A stretch of DNA of 64,000 nucleotides from Selaginella tamariscina (Eukaryota; Streptophyta; Lycopodiopsida; Selaginellales; Selaginellaceae). Numbering within the stretch: the stretch's first letter is position 1; each line of letters starts with the position of its first letter. The notes below the pieces were generated by a model. That model had not been told where the DNA came from and searched no databases. It saw nothing but the letters and a program-made list of their open reading frames with translations. The stretch spans positions 1 through 64,000 of the forward strand of contig PUQB01000872.1 of assembly GCA_003024785.1 (NCBI GenBank), given 5' to 3'. Positions 47,963 to 60,519 of this stretch are shown here, piece by piece. The translations under genes and the position numbers were made by a program.

Positions 47963-48229
47963 ATGGCGGGAGTGTCGAGCTTGTGGCCTGCAAATGCGCC
48001 CAGTCCTGTCACAGATTTCTATAAGCGGCCATTATCACATTTGGCATTAGTGTCATTATGCTACAAGGAGGAGAAAATTTGTACATTCATCATCAATTCG
48101 TACAATTTCACATGTAAGTGTTTATAAATACACATGTATATGTGTAATGTACATGCCCATAGATACATATATACATGCATTCATTCAATAATATATACTT
48201 GAAGCAAAGACACACACACACATACATTC

Positions 48230-48260
<31 letters not shown>

Positions 48261-49050
48261 TATACATACATACATATACATATATATACATCTTTCTGTG
48301 TGTATAAATATTGATGTAAACACAGACAGGTTACATATAATCTTATATATATCTTATAAATAAAAGATATCATATCTCATCTACATGTATACAATTTACG
48401 TAAACAATCTCCAAAAATGAAAGTACTCCATTATATATCTTCATTCACACCACGCACATAAATATATTACTTATCCACACACCATTATATGCATGTGGAT
48501 ATAGAACCATATATAATACTTAACTGGTGGTATTTAAAGATACCCAAAGCAAGCTCGAGGAATGAAATAGCAGGGGTGTCCAAACTCGAAGATGTGCTGA
48601 ATTTTGCGACGAGTTTATACCCAGTTTATGTACTCTTGGGAGGTTTAATTGCCTTAGTAAAAACCCACAGCATATTCCTGGTTCGTTAATAGGGGACCTG
48701 CATCTTATAGTTTTGCACTGGGGACCATTATGCTCTCAATGGGTTTCACACTCAACTTATCTGATCTTGTAGAAGTTCTTTCGAAACAACCCCTTGCGGT
48801 ATTTAACTAATTAATTAATTAAATCCATAATAACTATAAATTCTTTGTAATGATCCATCTAATTCGGTTAATTATTTTATGCAGATAGGATTTGGTTTTA
48901 TGGCACAGTATGTTATAATGCCAGCTCTAGGTGCAGCGATTAGCCGGACGTTGAATTTATCACCTATGTTCTCTGCTGGTCTTATATTAATGTCATGTTG
49001 CCCAGGAGGAACTGCTTCAAATGTCGTAAGTAGTTCTATATCATGTACAC

Positions 49051-49082
<32 letters not shown>

Positions 49083-49136
49083 AAAATATACATATATATT
49101 ATACACACACACACACACACATACACATATACATAC

Positions 49137-49182
<46 letters not shown>

Positions 49183-49547
49183 GTGTGTGTGATGTGAGCT
49201 CTTTTGTGTGAAGGTGACTTATATTGCGCGAGGAGATGTTCCTTTGTCCGTTATAATGACAGTGTGCACAACAATCGGTGCAGTTTTTGTAACCCCTTTG
49301 CTTACGCTCTTTTATGCAGGAGCTTACATTCCTGTTGATGTTAAAGGACTTGCAATTAGCACACTACAGGTATTTCATATGCTGTTAGCGCATGTATGTG
49401 TGCGCGTGTGTGCACTATTAAGCATATGCCAAGTTGAGAGGAAAAAAAAATTAGAGAGAGAAAGAGATGTGTACCTAGAAATGCAAAATATGATGCATAC
49501 GGAGAAGCTCTCTCTCTCTCCCTCTCCCTCTCCTCTCTCTCTCTCTC

Positions 49548-49596
<49 letters not shown>

Positions 49597-50310
49597 CTCA
49601 CACACCACACACAAGCGCGTATCTGAGTGTTATCATAATGGAATTATTATTGTGATAATGATAATATTAATAGGTGCTTAAAACGCAGGTGTTTGTGTAG
49701 GTGGTGCTGGCTCCTGTATTGCTTGGTGCGTGGTTGAAAGGGAGTTTCCCACAGGGTGTTGATTTTATTAAACCTTTTTCGCCAGTTGCTGCTGTTTTAA
49801 TATCCTCTCTACTCGCTAGCAGGTTAGTTTAACTTTGATGTTTAATTATATTCATCTAAGCCAGTACCTAACTGTTCAATACTTCTTCTTAGTGTTTTCT
49901 CTGTAAACGTCGCTCGCTTAAATCTGAAAGACTCTGCGGCCATGTTATCGTTGTTGCGAGTGGCTTTAGGGGTAGTCCTTGTTCATGCAGGTGGCTTTCT
50001 TCTTGGGTAAGTATATAAATACATATGCACTCTGTATACAAAGATATGTCTACTATATACCTGTATATATACATACATATGTTATGTATACAGGTACATA
50101 AGTTCTAGGCTAGCTGGATACGGTGAAAGGCAAAGTAGAGCAATATCAATAGAAGTTGGGATGCAAAACTCTTCGTTAGGGGTTGTTCTAGCTACTAATC
50201 ACTTTGGTTCTCCTCTTGCCTGTGTACCACCTGCTGTTTCCGCTGTCTTGATGAACATCATGGGTAGTGTATTGGCTGTTATTTGGCGGCATTTCGGTAA
50301 ACTTGATTAA
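47963..50310 (+). CDS. BASS-family (bile acid:sodium symporter-like) transporter
   Basis: Ten-helix transporter of the BASS family; plant members are mostly plastid-envelope carriers of pyruvate, 2-keto acids or glucosinolate intermediates. Exons 47963-48113, 48550-48798, 48885-49025, 49214-49369, 49701-49822, 49893-50006, 50094-50310. Family motifs: [43 protein letters not shown] (crossover region), [15 protein letters not shown], and [17 protein letters not shown] near the end. Ends [10 protein letters not shown]. In exon 2 the frame slips near 48671 (before the [11 protein letters not shown] block): one extra or two missing bases. The N-terminus ([15 protein letters not shown]) is a weak targeting signal. 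Confidence 0.88.
49505..49595 (+). repeat. (CT)n tract in a BASS intron
   Basis: Long CT run followed by CACACACC inside intron 4, upstream of the acceptor at 49700. Confidence 0.9.
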
Positions 50311-50461
50311 ATTATCTGTTAGTTAGCATGTTTATCTAAATGTATGTGTTATGTATTTATTTTTGGTGTATCATGCGTATTATACATTCATATACGTACG
50401 TAGACTTTATATAACGTAAATAAAAATTCAGTCTATATCCTATAAAACAAGCATTTTCCGT

Positions 50462-51669
50462 TTAACAGATACCATTAGTCTTGTGCAAAGAAAACTTCTT
50501 CCAGACGTTGAACGCCTTCCCGGAATTGAGCACGTCATCAAAGACAGAATGATTCTTCACGTCTGACGGCATATTCGGCATTTTTGACTCCGTCTGTTTT
50601 TCCTCCTCTTCCTTATCGAGCTCAACTTGTACCTTCGGCTCCTTTGCTAACGCCTCTGTGACGGCGTCGACCAGCTTGGGTGGCCTGGCGTCTAAGTACT
50701 TCAACACTTGGAGTATGTCGTGTATTAGCCTCTCTGCTAACGTCCTGCTGAAGTCTTCACGTACTACCACACGTAGAAGCGAAACATCCTTTAAAAAAGA
50801 AATAAGAATTATTAATAAAATAAAATAAAATAAGAAAACATTAAACTAAATTATCATTAATAAAACTCAGTCTAAAAAGTGCTCTTGTGTAGTTTTAAAA
50901 TAATGAAGGATAACCGTATAACATAAATATAGTGCATACTATTCTAATGTAAATTGTTTCGCAATACTAAATATATTTTATTTAATATAAATAAATATAT
51001 AATGCCTAAATTAAACTAATTATTTTGATTCAGAACTGCATCATTTATACACTACAATGTAGTGTGTGTGTGTGTGTGTGTGTAAGGTATCAAATTAGTT
51101 TAATAGTTAATTAAACAAGGTGATTACCTGAGCATTTCTCTGCTATAAAATGTGTAAATTAAACTTATTATTTTATATAAAGTTGATTCAGAACTGCATC
51201 ATTTATACGCACTTGTATGTGTGTGTGTGTAAGATATCAAATTAGTTTAATGGTTAATTATTACCTGAGCATTAGGAGCCATAGTGTATGCAGGAACGAT
51301 CCAACCATAGCGTCGTAATTGATCAGCAATTTCATATTCGTCATGGTTAGTCCTATCCTTGAGTGAGAATGCCACAAGTGGGACTCCAATGTCCTTGGAG
51401 AGTATATCAAACCTGCCTGTAGCTTTTAAACCTTGTGCAAGTATCTTCGCATTGGCTCTACAGTTTTCCATTATTGCCTTGTACCCCTGATCAATAAATA
51501 ATCATTACATCCATTAATTATATCATTAAACTTATAACAAACCTGAGTAAAGTTTGTATTTATTTAAACTCACCTGGAAACCCAGACGGATAAGTTGGTA
51601 ATACTGCGCAATGATCGGGCTCGCACCTGTACGTAAAATTAATTAATCAAGCCTGCTTATGACAACCGT

Positions 51670-51714
<45 letters not shown>

Positions 51715-53528
51715 CATATATATGTATACATCGTATCTATTAATCACACTATCTAACAATAAGCTAGATACACCATCATGTATCTGCGTGTGTGAATAAT
51801 AAAAATATACACAGGGGAGAACTATCGATAATACAAACATAGCTTATGCACAACACAATATGTATATTCATTATGGACAGTGTATATTTCTAGCCATGGA
51901 TACAGTTACAGTTGAGATCGGAGCCTGCTGCTAGATCATCTATTGGGTACGAGAGAGAGAGAGAGAGAGAGACGTATATAATGTGCATTTATATACGGAG
52001 ACGCATACTGTATGTATGTGTACATACATATCTTAAAAACACGCGCGCGCGGACATACAGCTAGACGAGAATGCTTAGAAACTGATATATAGACAGAGAC
52101 ACACATGTATCGACAGAGACACCACTGAACATTTGTATCTATGTATACATACAGACAGAAAATGTCCTTATGAATACATATCTAATCCACACACAGACAC
52201 ACACACACACCTTTGGAGAAGTTGAGCGTGAAAGTAGGCTGATCCGCGCCCAAGTAGTTGATATGGAAAATCAGGTCTTCAGGGAGGTCTTGTTTTCCAC
52301 GCCAAATAACCCACCCGATTCCAGCATATACCAGTCCGTACTTATGTCCACTCACGTTGATACTCTTCACCCACGGTAGTCTAAAGTCCCACTCCAAGTC
52401 CGGATATAGAAACGGTGCTATAAATCCTCCACTCGCTGCATCCACGTGGATTGGCGTCTCCCACCTACAGATAATCAAAACGTTCTAATTAATTACTCAA
52501 TTATATCACTAAACAGTTACTAAGTATTACTCCGTACTGATATATCCTTGAACTGTTATAAAACTACAACATAGAACACACACACACACACACAGGTGTA
52601 TATACATATCCATAGACAGACATTTTGAAGAATTAAATATTTCGTATAATGTGTGTGTGTGTGTGTGTGAGTGTAAGTGTGTGTGTGTGTGTGTAAGTTT
52701 ATATTTTACCCGGTTTCTTTGTTTTTCTTATCGAGGAGGTCGTTAAGCAGTTTAACGTCTTCAAACTCTCCATTATAAGTGGATCCCAGGATAGCAGCAA
52801 CACATATTGTGTTTTCATCAACCAATTCCACTGCCTTGTGTGGATCCAGTACGTAGTAATCCTTACGTAATTTAGTCTCTTTAATATCCACCTCAAAGTA
52901 ACGTGCAAATTTCTCCCAGCAAACCTGTAGTAAATTCTAATTATATAAAAGTTTTTATTTTAATAGCATACACTACTAAATAAATTATTAAAAAGATAAA
53001 AATTAAGAATATATATTAATTATTACCTGGACATTTGCACCAGTGACAATGTTGGGTTTATCATAAGGTTTGCCTTCAGCTTTACGTTTATTTTGCCATC
53101 TCCGTTTAAAAGCTAAGCCCGCTAACATTATCGCCTCGGAAGAACCAATTGTCCCCACACCAACTGCTTGCTCTGAGTCCCCAATGGTGCGTTGAACAGC
53201 CGAGCAATCATGTTCACACAGCGATCCTGAAAATATATATAAAAATGCAGAAAATAATTTATTTTAATTTATATTACATAATATGTTTCATCTGTGGTGA
53301 AATTAAGTTTTTACTTAATTATATAATACACACACACTAATGATACTATGTAGGGCGTGTGTTAAGCTTTGATGTAAATAAGGAAGAGAAGTATAAACTA
53401 GTAATAGATATAAAAATCAAATACATATGAATATGTATGAAAATTATATTTCATAAGTTGTCTACAGATACATACGATATACATATTTGATGTCGTATAC
53501 ATGCATTATGAATTTATACACATATACA

Positions 53529-53608
<80 letters not shown>

Positions 53609-54519
53609 TGCATATATACATGTGTAAATGTAGTACATTATATTGTGAACTTACTTGGAGTTCAGTGGTGACGGGGTACTCATCCATATCAATGTAATTC
53701 TTGTTAAGGGAGGCCATGATAAGTTTATCACACTCTGGCTCCATCCAAGTGGTAACAAACGAGGCGAGGTTGAGGCGTGGATTTCCATCGAGCATGAGCT
53801 CATCTGTGATAATCTGATAAGCAGCATCCTTGGGTGTCTCAGATTCTGGCATCCGGTATCTGGAAACCTCCATGTCAGAAGATATTAGCCTTCTTTCCAT
53901 TATTGCAAAATATATAAAAAAAAAACTAAAAAAAGAATAATAAAAAACTTCTTCCCCTGATATTTCCAGAAATCATAGGAGATGATATTGAAGTATAAAA
54001 GAACTCTTTATCTGAGGGATTGAAGAACTGTGTATAAAATCGGGTATGAAATTATGTGGGTATCCGAAAAACAATTGAATTGTGTATGAAATCTATGTGG
54101 GCATCCGGAAACAATTAAATTGTGTATGAAATCTATGTGGGCATCCGTAAAACAATTGAATTTGTGTATGAAAATCTATGTGGGCATCCGAAAAACAACT
54201 GAATTATGTATGAAATCTATGTGGGTATCCGTAAAACAATTGAATTGTGTATGAAAATCTATGTGGGCATCCGAAAAACAACTGTATCCGTAAAACAATT
54301 GAATTGTGTATGAAAATCTATGAGGGTATCCGAATAACAATTGAATTGTGTATGAATCTATGTGGGTATCCGAAAGACAATTGAATTGTGTATGAAATCT
54401 GTGAATACTGAGGGATAATTAAGAAAGAAAGTGTACCTGGGAACTGAGTTTTGAGCATATCGAGAAGCGAAGGTAGATTCAAGATGAATGTCGGATTCGG
54501 AGGTGAGTGTGAGAACCAT
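50462..54519 (-). CDS. GAD: Glutamate decarboxylase with calmodulin-binding-like tail
   Basis: PLP enzyme that makes GABA from glutamate in the cytosol. Eight exons: 54437-54519, 53655-53859, 53027-53226, 52710-52924, 52211-52464, 51574-51626, 51265-51486, 50462-50788. Starts [20 protein letters not shown]; then [78 protein letters not shown] (the DAA Asp), and SGHKYG with the PLP lysine. The C-terminal extension is acidic and then ends [14 protein letters not shown], the Trp plus basic pattern of the plant calmodulin-binding tail. One base seems missing in a G run near 53180 (APLGDSEQ motif). First intron carries a minisatellite. Confidence 0.93.
51669..51715. repeat. (TG)n(AG)n microsatellite upstream of a GAD acceptor
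   Basis: Same compound repeat, about 45 bases from the acceptor of exon 6; in the gene sense it is (CT)n(CA)n. Confidence 0.9.
53531..53610. repeat. Long (CT)n(CA)n tract in GAD intron 2
   Basis: In the gene sense it is (GT)n then (GA)n, about 45 bases after the exon 2 donor. Confidence 0.9.
54020..54412 (-). repeat. Minisatellite, about 43 bp x 9, in GAD intron 1
   Basis: Nine or so head-to-tail copies built on GAATTGTGTATGAAATCTAT and GTGGGCATCCGAAAAACAA (plus-strand sense). Copies differ by single bases, and one is truncated near 54283. It nearly fills the first intron between 53860 and 54436. Confidence 0.95.
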
Positions 54520-55038
54520 ATTGTGGCTGTCTGTTCACCTCACAAGCTTCTCGCTACTTGTCAAATACACAACGATCTATCAGTCTTATCAATCTACACA
54601 CACGACACACACCTACACACACATCACCAAATTCACACGCATATATATATATATATACACGCAAACACAGCTAGAACAGAACACGCATACAAATCCTCTT
54701 TTGTCCCCTTTCACCCCTGGAGGTTCCATCTGTTTCTTATATATATGGGTTGTTCTTCAATGTCGCGTAGGTCGACACGCGTCCTTTTTAGGTGGCCGAT
54801 GTATATAAAATATATATTCTTAACTTCCCATGTACTATATGTATATATATATATATATGACGTTACTATATATTACAAATATTTAACAGTATATATGCTT
54901 ATATTATACATATTGATTAATATATAATGTAACTATAATGTACACATATACATAATATTGATACATAGATAGAGAAAGAACTCTTTGACTTATATAAATG
55001 ATATATATTTACAGACTAAACTCATAATTAACTTAAAA
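54520..55038. other. Spacer between GAD and lipase
   Basis: GAD upstream region and lipase 3' region. TATATA tracts near 54640-54658 and 54838-54860; no gene seen. Confidence 0.5.
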
Positions 55039-55667
55039 CTAAGCTAAATCATTAAGTTTAGAGCAAACAGGTTTTGCACTACTTTGCAGGTGCTCCATAA
55101 TCTGGTCAATGCCATGTGTCTGCATAACACAGGTTGAGCATTCTGACTTGGCAAGGTCCAGGAGGCATGCATTACACTCTGAAGACTTCTTATGTGTTAC
55201 CAAGCACACACTTCCTACCTGTAAGAACAAAACGTAATGCATATATGTATATACACAGTATAGGTGTATACACGCACATAGACGTGTTCTATATGCGGTA
55301 TACCTGGTATTCCTCTCTCTCTAAGAGAAAGGCATAATGCCTATGCGTATATACACACAGGTATATGTGTATACACGCACATACACATGGGCATACCTGG
55401 TATAGTCATTCAAATCTTTCTCCTCTCTCTCTCTCTCAGAACAAGACATAATGCATATATGTATACACACAGGTATATGTGTATACACGCACATAGACGT
55501 GTTATGTATGCGGCATACCTGGTATAGTCGTTCAAGTCTCTCTCTCTCTCTCTCTCTCTCTCAGAACAAGACATAACGAACATATATACACGGGTATATG
55601 TGTATACAGGCACACAAACGTGTTATATATGCGGCATACCTGGTTTTGTCATCCAGATCTCTCTCTT

Positions 55668-55699
<32 letters not shown>

Positions 55700-56725
55700 G
55701 CACGCACGCACGCACCTGTTGTTTCCAGAATACATTCACCACGGGATCCCACTGATCACCAATGACAAGAACACGCTGTTTAGGGATCTGCAAACCTCTG
55801 GCGTGAAGAACATTGCGAGTTCCGGGGCTACTGAAGGCTACAACAGGAATGTCCTGATTAAGCTTTGCAAAAGATGCTGATACCAGAACTGCAAGTGCAG
55901 CACCCAGGCTGTGTCCACTCAGCAACAGCGGCACACCATGTAAACTTGTAGAATCCTAGCTGTGCAATAGTTTGAGCTCATATATATAACCATCTCTCTC
56001 TATATGTGTGTGTGTGCCCATATGTATCTGTGTATGTGTGCGTGTGTGTGTGTGGTCTGAACAATTTTACCAGTGTAGTTTACTGCTTGTGATATGTAGT
56101 CGAGGGTTACGTTGGTAAATTTTGTAAGGCAGTGTTCAGGTGTTGGAAGAGACACGAATGGAACGCTTCCAAAATATATACGGTCTACACAAGTATCTGC
56201 TTCTGTTACAGTTCCCCTAAGAATATACACATACATATATTACACACACACACACACACATGCATACATATTTATGTATATATATGTATACACCTGAATG
56301 CAACTACCAATCTTTGACTGTTAACTTCCTCATAAAGAACAGCCTGGGCACCACCTCCAGAAGACGGTATTAACGGTTGAACCTACAAACAAAGAAAGTA
56401 TTTACATAATCTCTCTCTCTCTCTCTCACACACACACGCACGCACGCACGCATACATACCCGTGAAGATAGCTTCCAGTTCGAGACTGGCCGAGGGTTGG
56501 AAAGAGCATATGCATTGTTGGAAATGGTTGCAGAGGGGAGATGAAAGTTCTGAGCTTATTGACATCGTAATGATCCAAAATTGCTTACTTCATCCCAGTT
56601 CAATTGGAGCCTGTGACTGCATCTGAAGGAGAAGTATAACTATGATGGCGATTATGATGATGAATTAAGCGAACAAGACCGTATATAAGCAGTCCTAGTA
56701 GCAATCCACTACAAAACCACGCCAT
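55039..56725 (-). CDS. Class 3 (alpha/beta hydrolase) lipase, membrane-anchored
   Basis: Lipase_3-type esterase. Exons at about 56460-56725, 56294-56382, 56071-56216, 55716-55955 and 55039-55218. Exon 1 begins MAWFCSGLLLGLLIYGLVRL, a signal anchor, followed by a His-rich stretch. Exon 2 has AQAVLYEEVNSQRLVVAFR then GTVTEADTCVDRI (oxyanion-strand region). Exon 4 carries the nucleophile elbow GHSLGA and FSSPGTRNVLHARGL, VLVIGDQWDPV (catalytic Asp region). The last exon is Cys-rich (ECNACLLDLAKSECSTCVMQ), unusual for the family. Exon 1 appears in more than one frame after about 56600, and the exon 3/exon 4 junction is not settled. Substrate unknown. Confidence 0.75.
55222..55690 (-). repeat. 115-bp tandem repeat x 4 in the last lipase intron
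   Basis: Four head-to-tail units share ATACCTGGTATAGTC, a CT run, AGAACAAGACATAATGCATA and GGTATATGTGTATACACGCA. In the gene sense each unit carries CCAG followed by GTATGC, a good match to a splice donor. Confidence 0.9.
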
Positions 56726-56786
56726 AGCTGTGTGTGTCAATGTCCTTCACCTACCATCTTCTGTCTACGTAAGTATTTTGTATATA

Positions 56787-56829
<43 letters not shown>

Positions 56830-56889
56830 CTTACCATTTTTTATATTTAGATTAATTAAACTGCAAAAAAAAGAATCTAATTAATATAT

Positions 56890-57300
56890 TTCTTCACCTA
56901 CTCCACCATCTTTATATATACATACACAACATATATGTGAGCTTATCAACTATACAAAGCGCAAAATGACACGCACATGTGTGTATGCTATACAAAAATA
57001 TACTTGGTATAACATACATATATACATACTGTGAGATTATTGCTTTACACACACATGATTTAATCATTGCTTGCTATTGATTAAAATATTAGACGTTTAT
57101 TTTAGATTTATATATTAGAAACAAGATCGGCTGCTTCATGTTTCACACTGATTTATATTACATATATCACTCCAATACTATATGTGCACGTAATTATGTA
57201 TTTCCAAAATAGAGGTTGTTTTATTCTAAAAGATTTAAAATAAACATATTTAAAACTGGAAGTTCTTAAAGATTTAAACTCTCGAATCTCCACTTATATT
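56890..57300 (+). repeat. Duplicated segment, left copy
   Basis: Shares the order ATCTTTATATATA, GCTTATCAA, TAATCATTGCTTG and TCGAATCTCCACTTA with 58400-58580, which is shorter. Confidence 0.65.
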
Positions 57301-58399
57301 ATTTCCCTTAATCTTTACATTTTAACGTAAAGATTAAATCTAAACCATTACTCATTATCTATTTATTAATTAAAAGTTGTATTATTAACTTTAAATAATA
57401 TATATAAAGCATAATGTGTATGCTAATGTACAGTGAGTATATACGACAAGTATATTGTATATACACAATTCGTATATGCTTTTACAAAAAAAATTGTGTC
57501 AATTAATATAATTTCTATGTAACAGAATAAACAAACCTCTTGATTAACGAGAACATATGCATGTGCATATGTTATAAGGTAATCAAGAAGTTAAATCAAA
57601 TCACAGTTCCGTCCTAGTCTCATATACATTGTATAGAAATAAGCTCACACACTATGTATATGTAACCATGTCCAGCACACAAGATGGTACTACAGTTTAA
57701 TAGTTGCAACTTGCAGTATAATTTTAATAAAAGAAAGTTACGCAACATGTGTATATTACCGTATAGTTATAAATGTACACAGTAGCTATGTATTAATGGT
57801 AGTGACGTTCAGATAGACAACACACATGTGTATGTATGTATGTGTGTGTGTGTGTATAAATTTCTTACAGGGTAGGAAATGTGTGCTTGGTACAAGATGA
57901 TAAGCCGTTAGAGTGTGTTGCATCCTTCATCAACTCAGAATGCACAACTGTCTTTTAATGCATGGAGCAACTCTTCAAAACACTTCAAAATTTTAACTTC
58001 TGTTGTAGTTCCCCTAAGAATATATACATACATATATATTCATTTCTTGTGCTTTGAGTAGTTACAATGCAACCGATACGGTAATTTGGAGAATGTGGAC
58101 TTTCTTGTGTTAAAGTTGGATAATACATTTTTTTTCTTTTATAGATCCTGATCCTTGACATGTAAAGTAAATGATATGTTTCATTTTATTAAAAATACAT
58201 AAAAAGAATTAAAAAATCTTATAACACGTTTAACCACTTTATCTAAAGATTAATAATTATTCATAGTAAATCTTTATTCCAAGTATTAATAATTGACCAC
58301 CATCCCATAGGAATAAGGCTACTTGTTGAGACTGGTGAGGAACACTTGTAACTTTGAATAATTACTTAATATACTGGCAATCTCCCCCTCTAATATTGT

Positions 58400-58580
58400 A
58401 TTTCTTTTCAAATCCTCTTTATATATATACACACACACAACAACATGTACGTTAGCTTATCAATGCAAACTGGGTGTATGCATGATATAATCATTGCTTG
58501 TTATAGAGTTTACTAACAGTTTACTAATTACTTAAAATTTTAGTGAAATAAACTGTCGAATCTCCACTTAAATTAAGTAT
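58400..58580 (+). repeat. Duplicated segment, right copy
   Basis: Partner of 56890-57300, with internal shortening. The intervening DNA includes the lipase exon-edge copy, suggesting local duplication of the region upstream of the lipase gene. Confidence 0.65.
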
Positions 58581-58581
58581 A

Positions 58582-58690
58582 TTGGCCATGCGGTTAAGGA
58601 CCTGGAGTCCGGGCTTCCTCTCCTCGGCCATGCGGTTAAGGACCTGGAGTCCGGGCTTACCAAAGTGTCGAACTCAGAGTCTTTATATTC
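58582..58690 (+). repeat. Tandem duplicate of a tRNA-like piece
   Basis: GGCCATGCGGTTAAGGACCT occurs twice, 36 bases apart, each followed by GGAGTCCGGGCTT. The second is followed by a TGTCGAACTC stretch. The first part resembles the D-arm/A-box of Leu/Ser tRNAs (GGCCGAGYGGTTAAGG) and the latter a weak B-box. No full cloverleaf forms by eye, so this may be a decayed tRNA or tRNA-derived SINE head. Confidence 0.35.
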
Positions 58691-60466
58691 TACGATTATG
58701 GACACCTCACGTGATCATAACCAAGTTTGTTCCCTCAATATTATCTTTGATAACCAAGTTTTGTTTCCTCAATATTATTTCTTATACTTTTTAACGTCTC
58801 AGTATCAAAGCCACCTGATTATATTATATACTGTGTAAATTAATATATACTCCCAACGCATAGACATGAGTACACATGTATAACACACAACAGACGTATA
58901 AGAAGCCAAAACACGCCGTCTGAACTAATGCACATAATCAATAATATTGGTTAATAAATAGTAATACAAATAAACAAAAATATAATCGAGTTTAGAGCCC
59001 CCATTTGCATTTTGAAGATGCACGCAAGACGTACATTTCTCACCAGACGTATATATATATATACATATCTCAAAGTTAAGAACATGACATATACTCATGC
59101 ATCGTTATGCGTACAAACAAAAAGTCACACACACACACACACACCTGTTGTATTCACGATCGTATGCATGTACACACATGTATAGAGAGATATTTAAAAT
59201 AATACCATGTATAATTGTTTACGAGTACAATGAAAGCTAAATAATTTCATTAAGTTAAGAATAATAATTAAATTAAATTAAGAATACTAATTGAGTTAAG
59301 TATAGTTAAATAATTAAGCTCATTGAATATACACATCAAAGTATATATGTGTGTGTATATATCTTATCATGTTGTACCACGCTGTTGTGTCCTTTTACAG
59401 TTAACATATAGAAAAGCTCATTAAAATAACATAAGAATGTTTTAATATATATTCAGTATTTTAATGCAGCATTTATCTATCTGTTTATATAGACATGTAC
59501 GTTTATACATTTCATTAAAATATATGTATTGAAAATAAAAATTTAGAAACTTTAATAATTGTAATTTTAATAACCATAAATTCAAAAATCCAAATAAATT
59601 AAAATGTATAAATATTTAAAGAATTATGTACAAGCTATGTACAATACAAATATAGTATATACTATATACTAGGGTTTTGAGTATCTTCATTTAAGTATGC
59701 TAATTAAATTTGTAATTTAAACAAAAATATTTTTAATTAAAATTTTAATTCAAATTCACATTAATAAAGTATGAAGAATTTGAACGTGATTATGTGTGTG
59801 TGTTTAACTTGTGTGTGATGTCACAATTTTAACTTGTGTGTGTGTGTGTACAATGTAACTTAATGTAAAATTTTTAATTTGTGTGTTGTATATATATTTG
59901 TATTTAAAAATCTATAAATTGGTTATTATTTATTAAATTTTAATATAGTTATTAATTATTTTTATATATTTATAAACACATACATATAATGTTTTTTTAT
60001 TGATCACTTCCATTACAAATATTATATATTATTAAATAATAATTTTATACAATTTTTGTATATTTATACATGCATGTGTACATAAATGAATAGTAAGCTA
60101 CCTAGGTAGTGAAAATAAAGCTTTTCTTCACGCTCAAGCGATATAACTGTCATCGTTTTGGAAAAATTAAAGAGTCGGTGGCTATTTCGACGTTATCTGT
60201 AACGTCCATATTATATCGAGAAACCCAATATCTGTCGTTATGTATTTCGTTTTCATTGTTAGTATTTTGGCTTTAGCACTTGTATATTTAAGCTTTCAAG
60301 TAACCGATATATGCCGTATGTTGAACGAAAGAAATTATGGTCAATTATAAATACAATAATCATTATCAAGATTTAAATAAAGAATTTGAAGAAGATGAAT
60401 AAGCACAACTCTTTCAACATATGCACACATCTAAATCTGAGTTAATTTTAATTTATAAATAAATAA

Positions 60467-60519
<53 letters not shown>

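Noticed and set aside
48175-48373. Frames rich in His-Thr-Tyr-Ile
   Set aside because: These are translations of CA/TA microsatellites inside a BASS intron. The same applies to similar frames in GAD, lipase and XPD introns.
54020-54412. Possible CRISPR-like array
   Set aside because: Repeats are head-to-tail without unique spacers and lie in a plant intron; it is a minisatellite.
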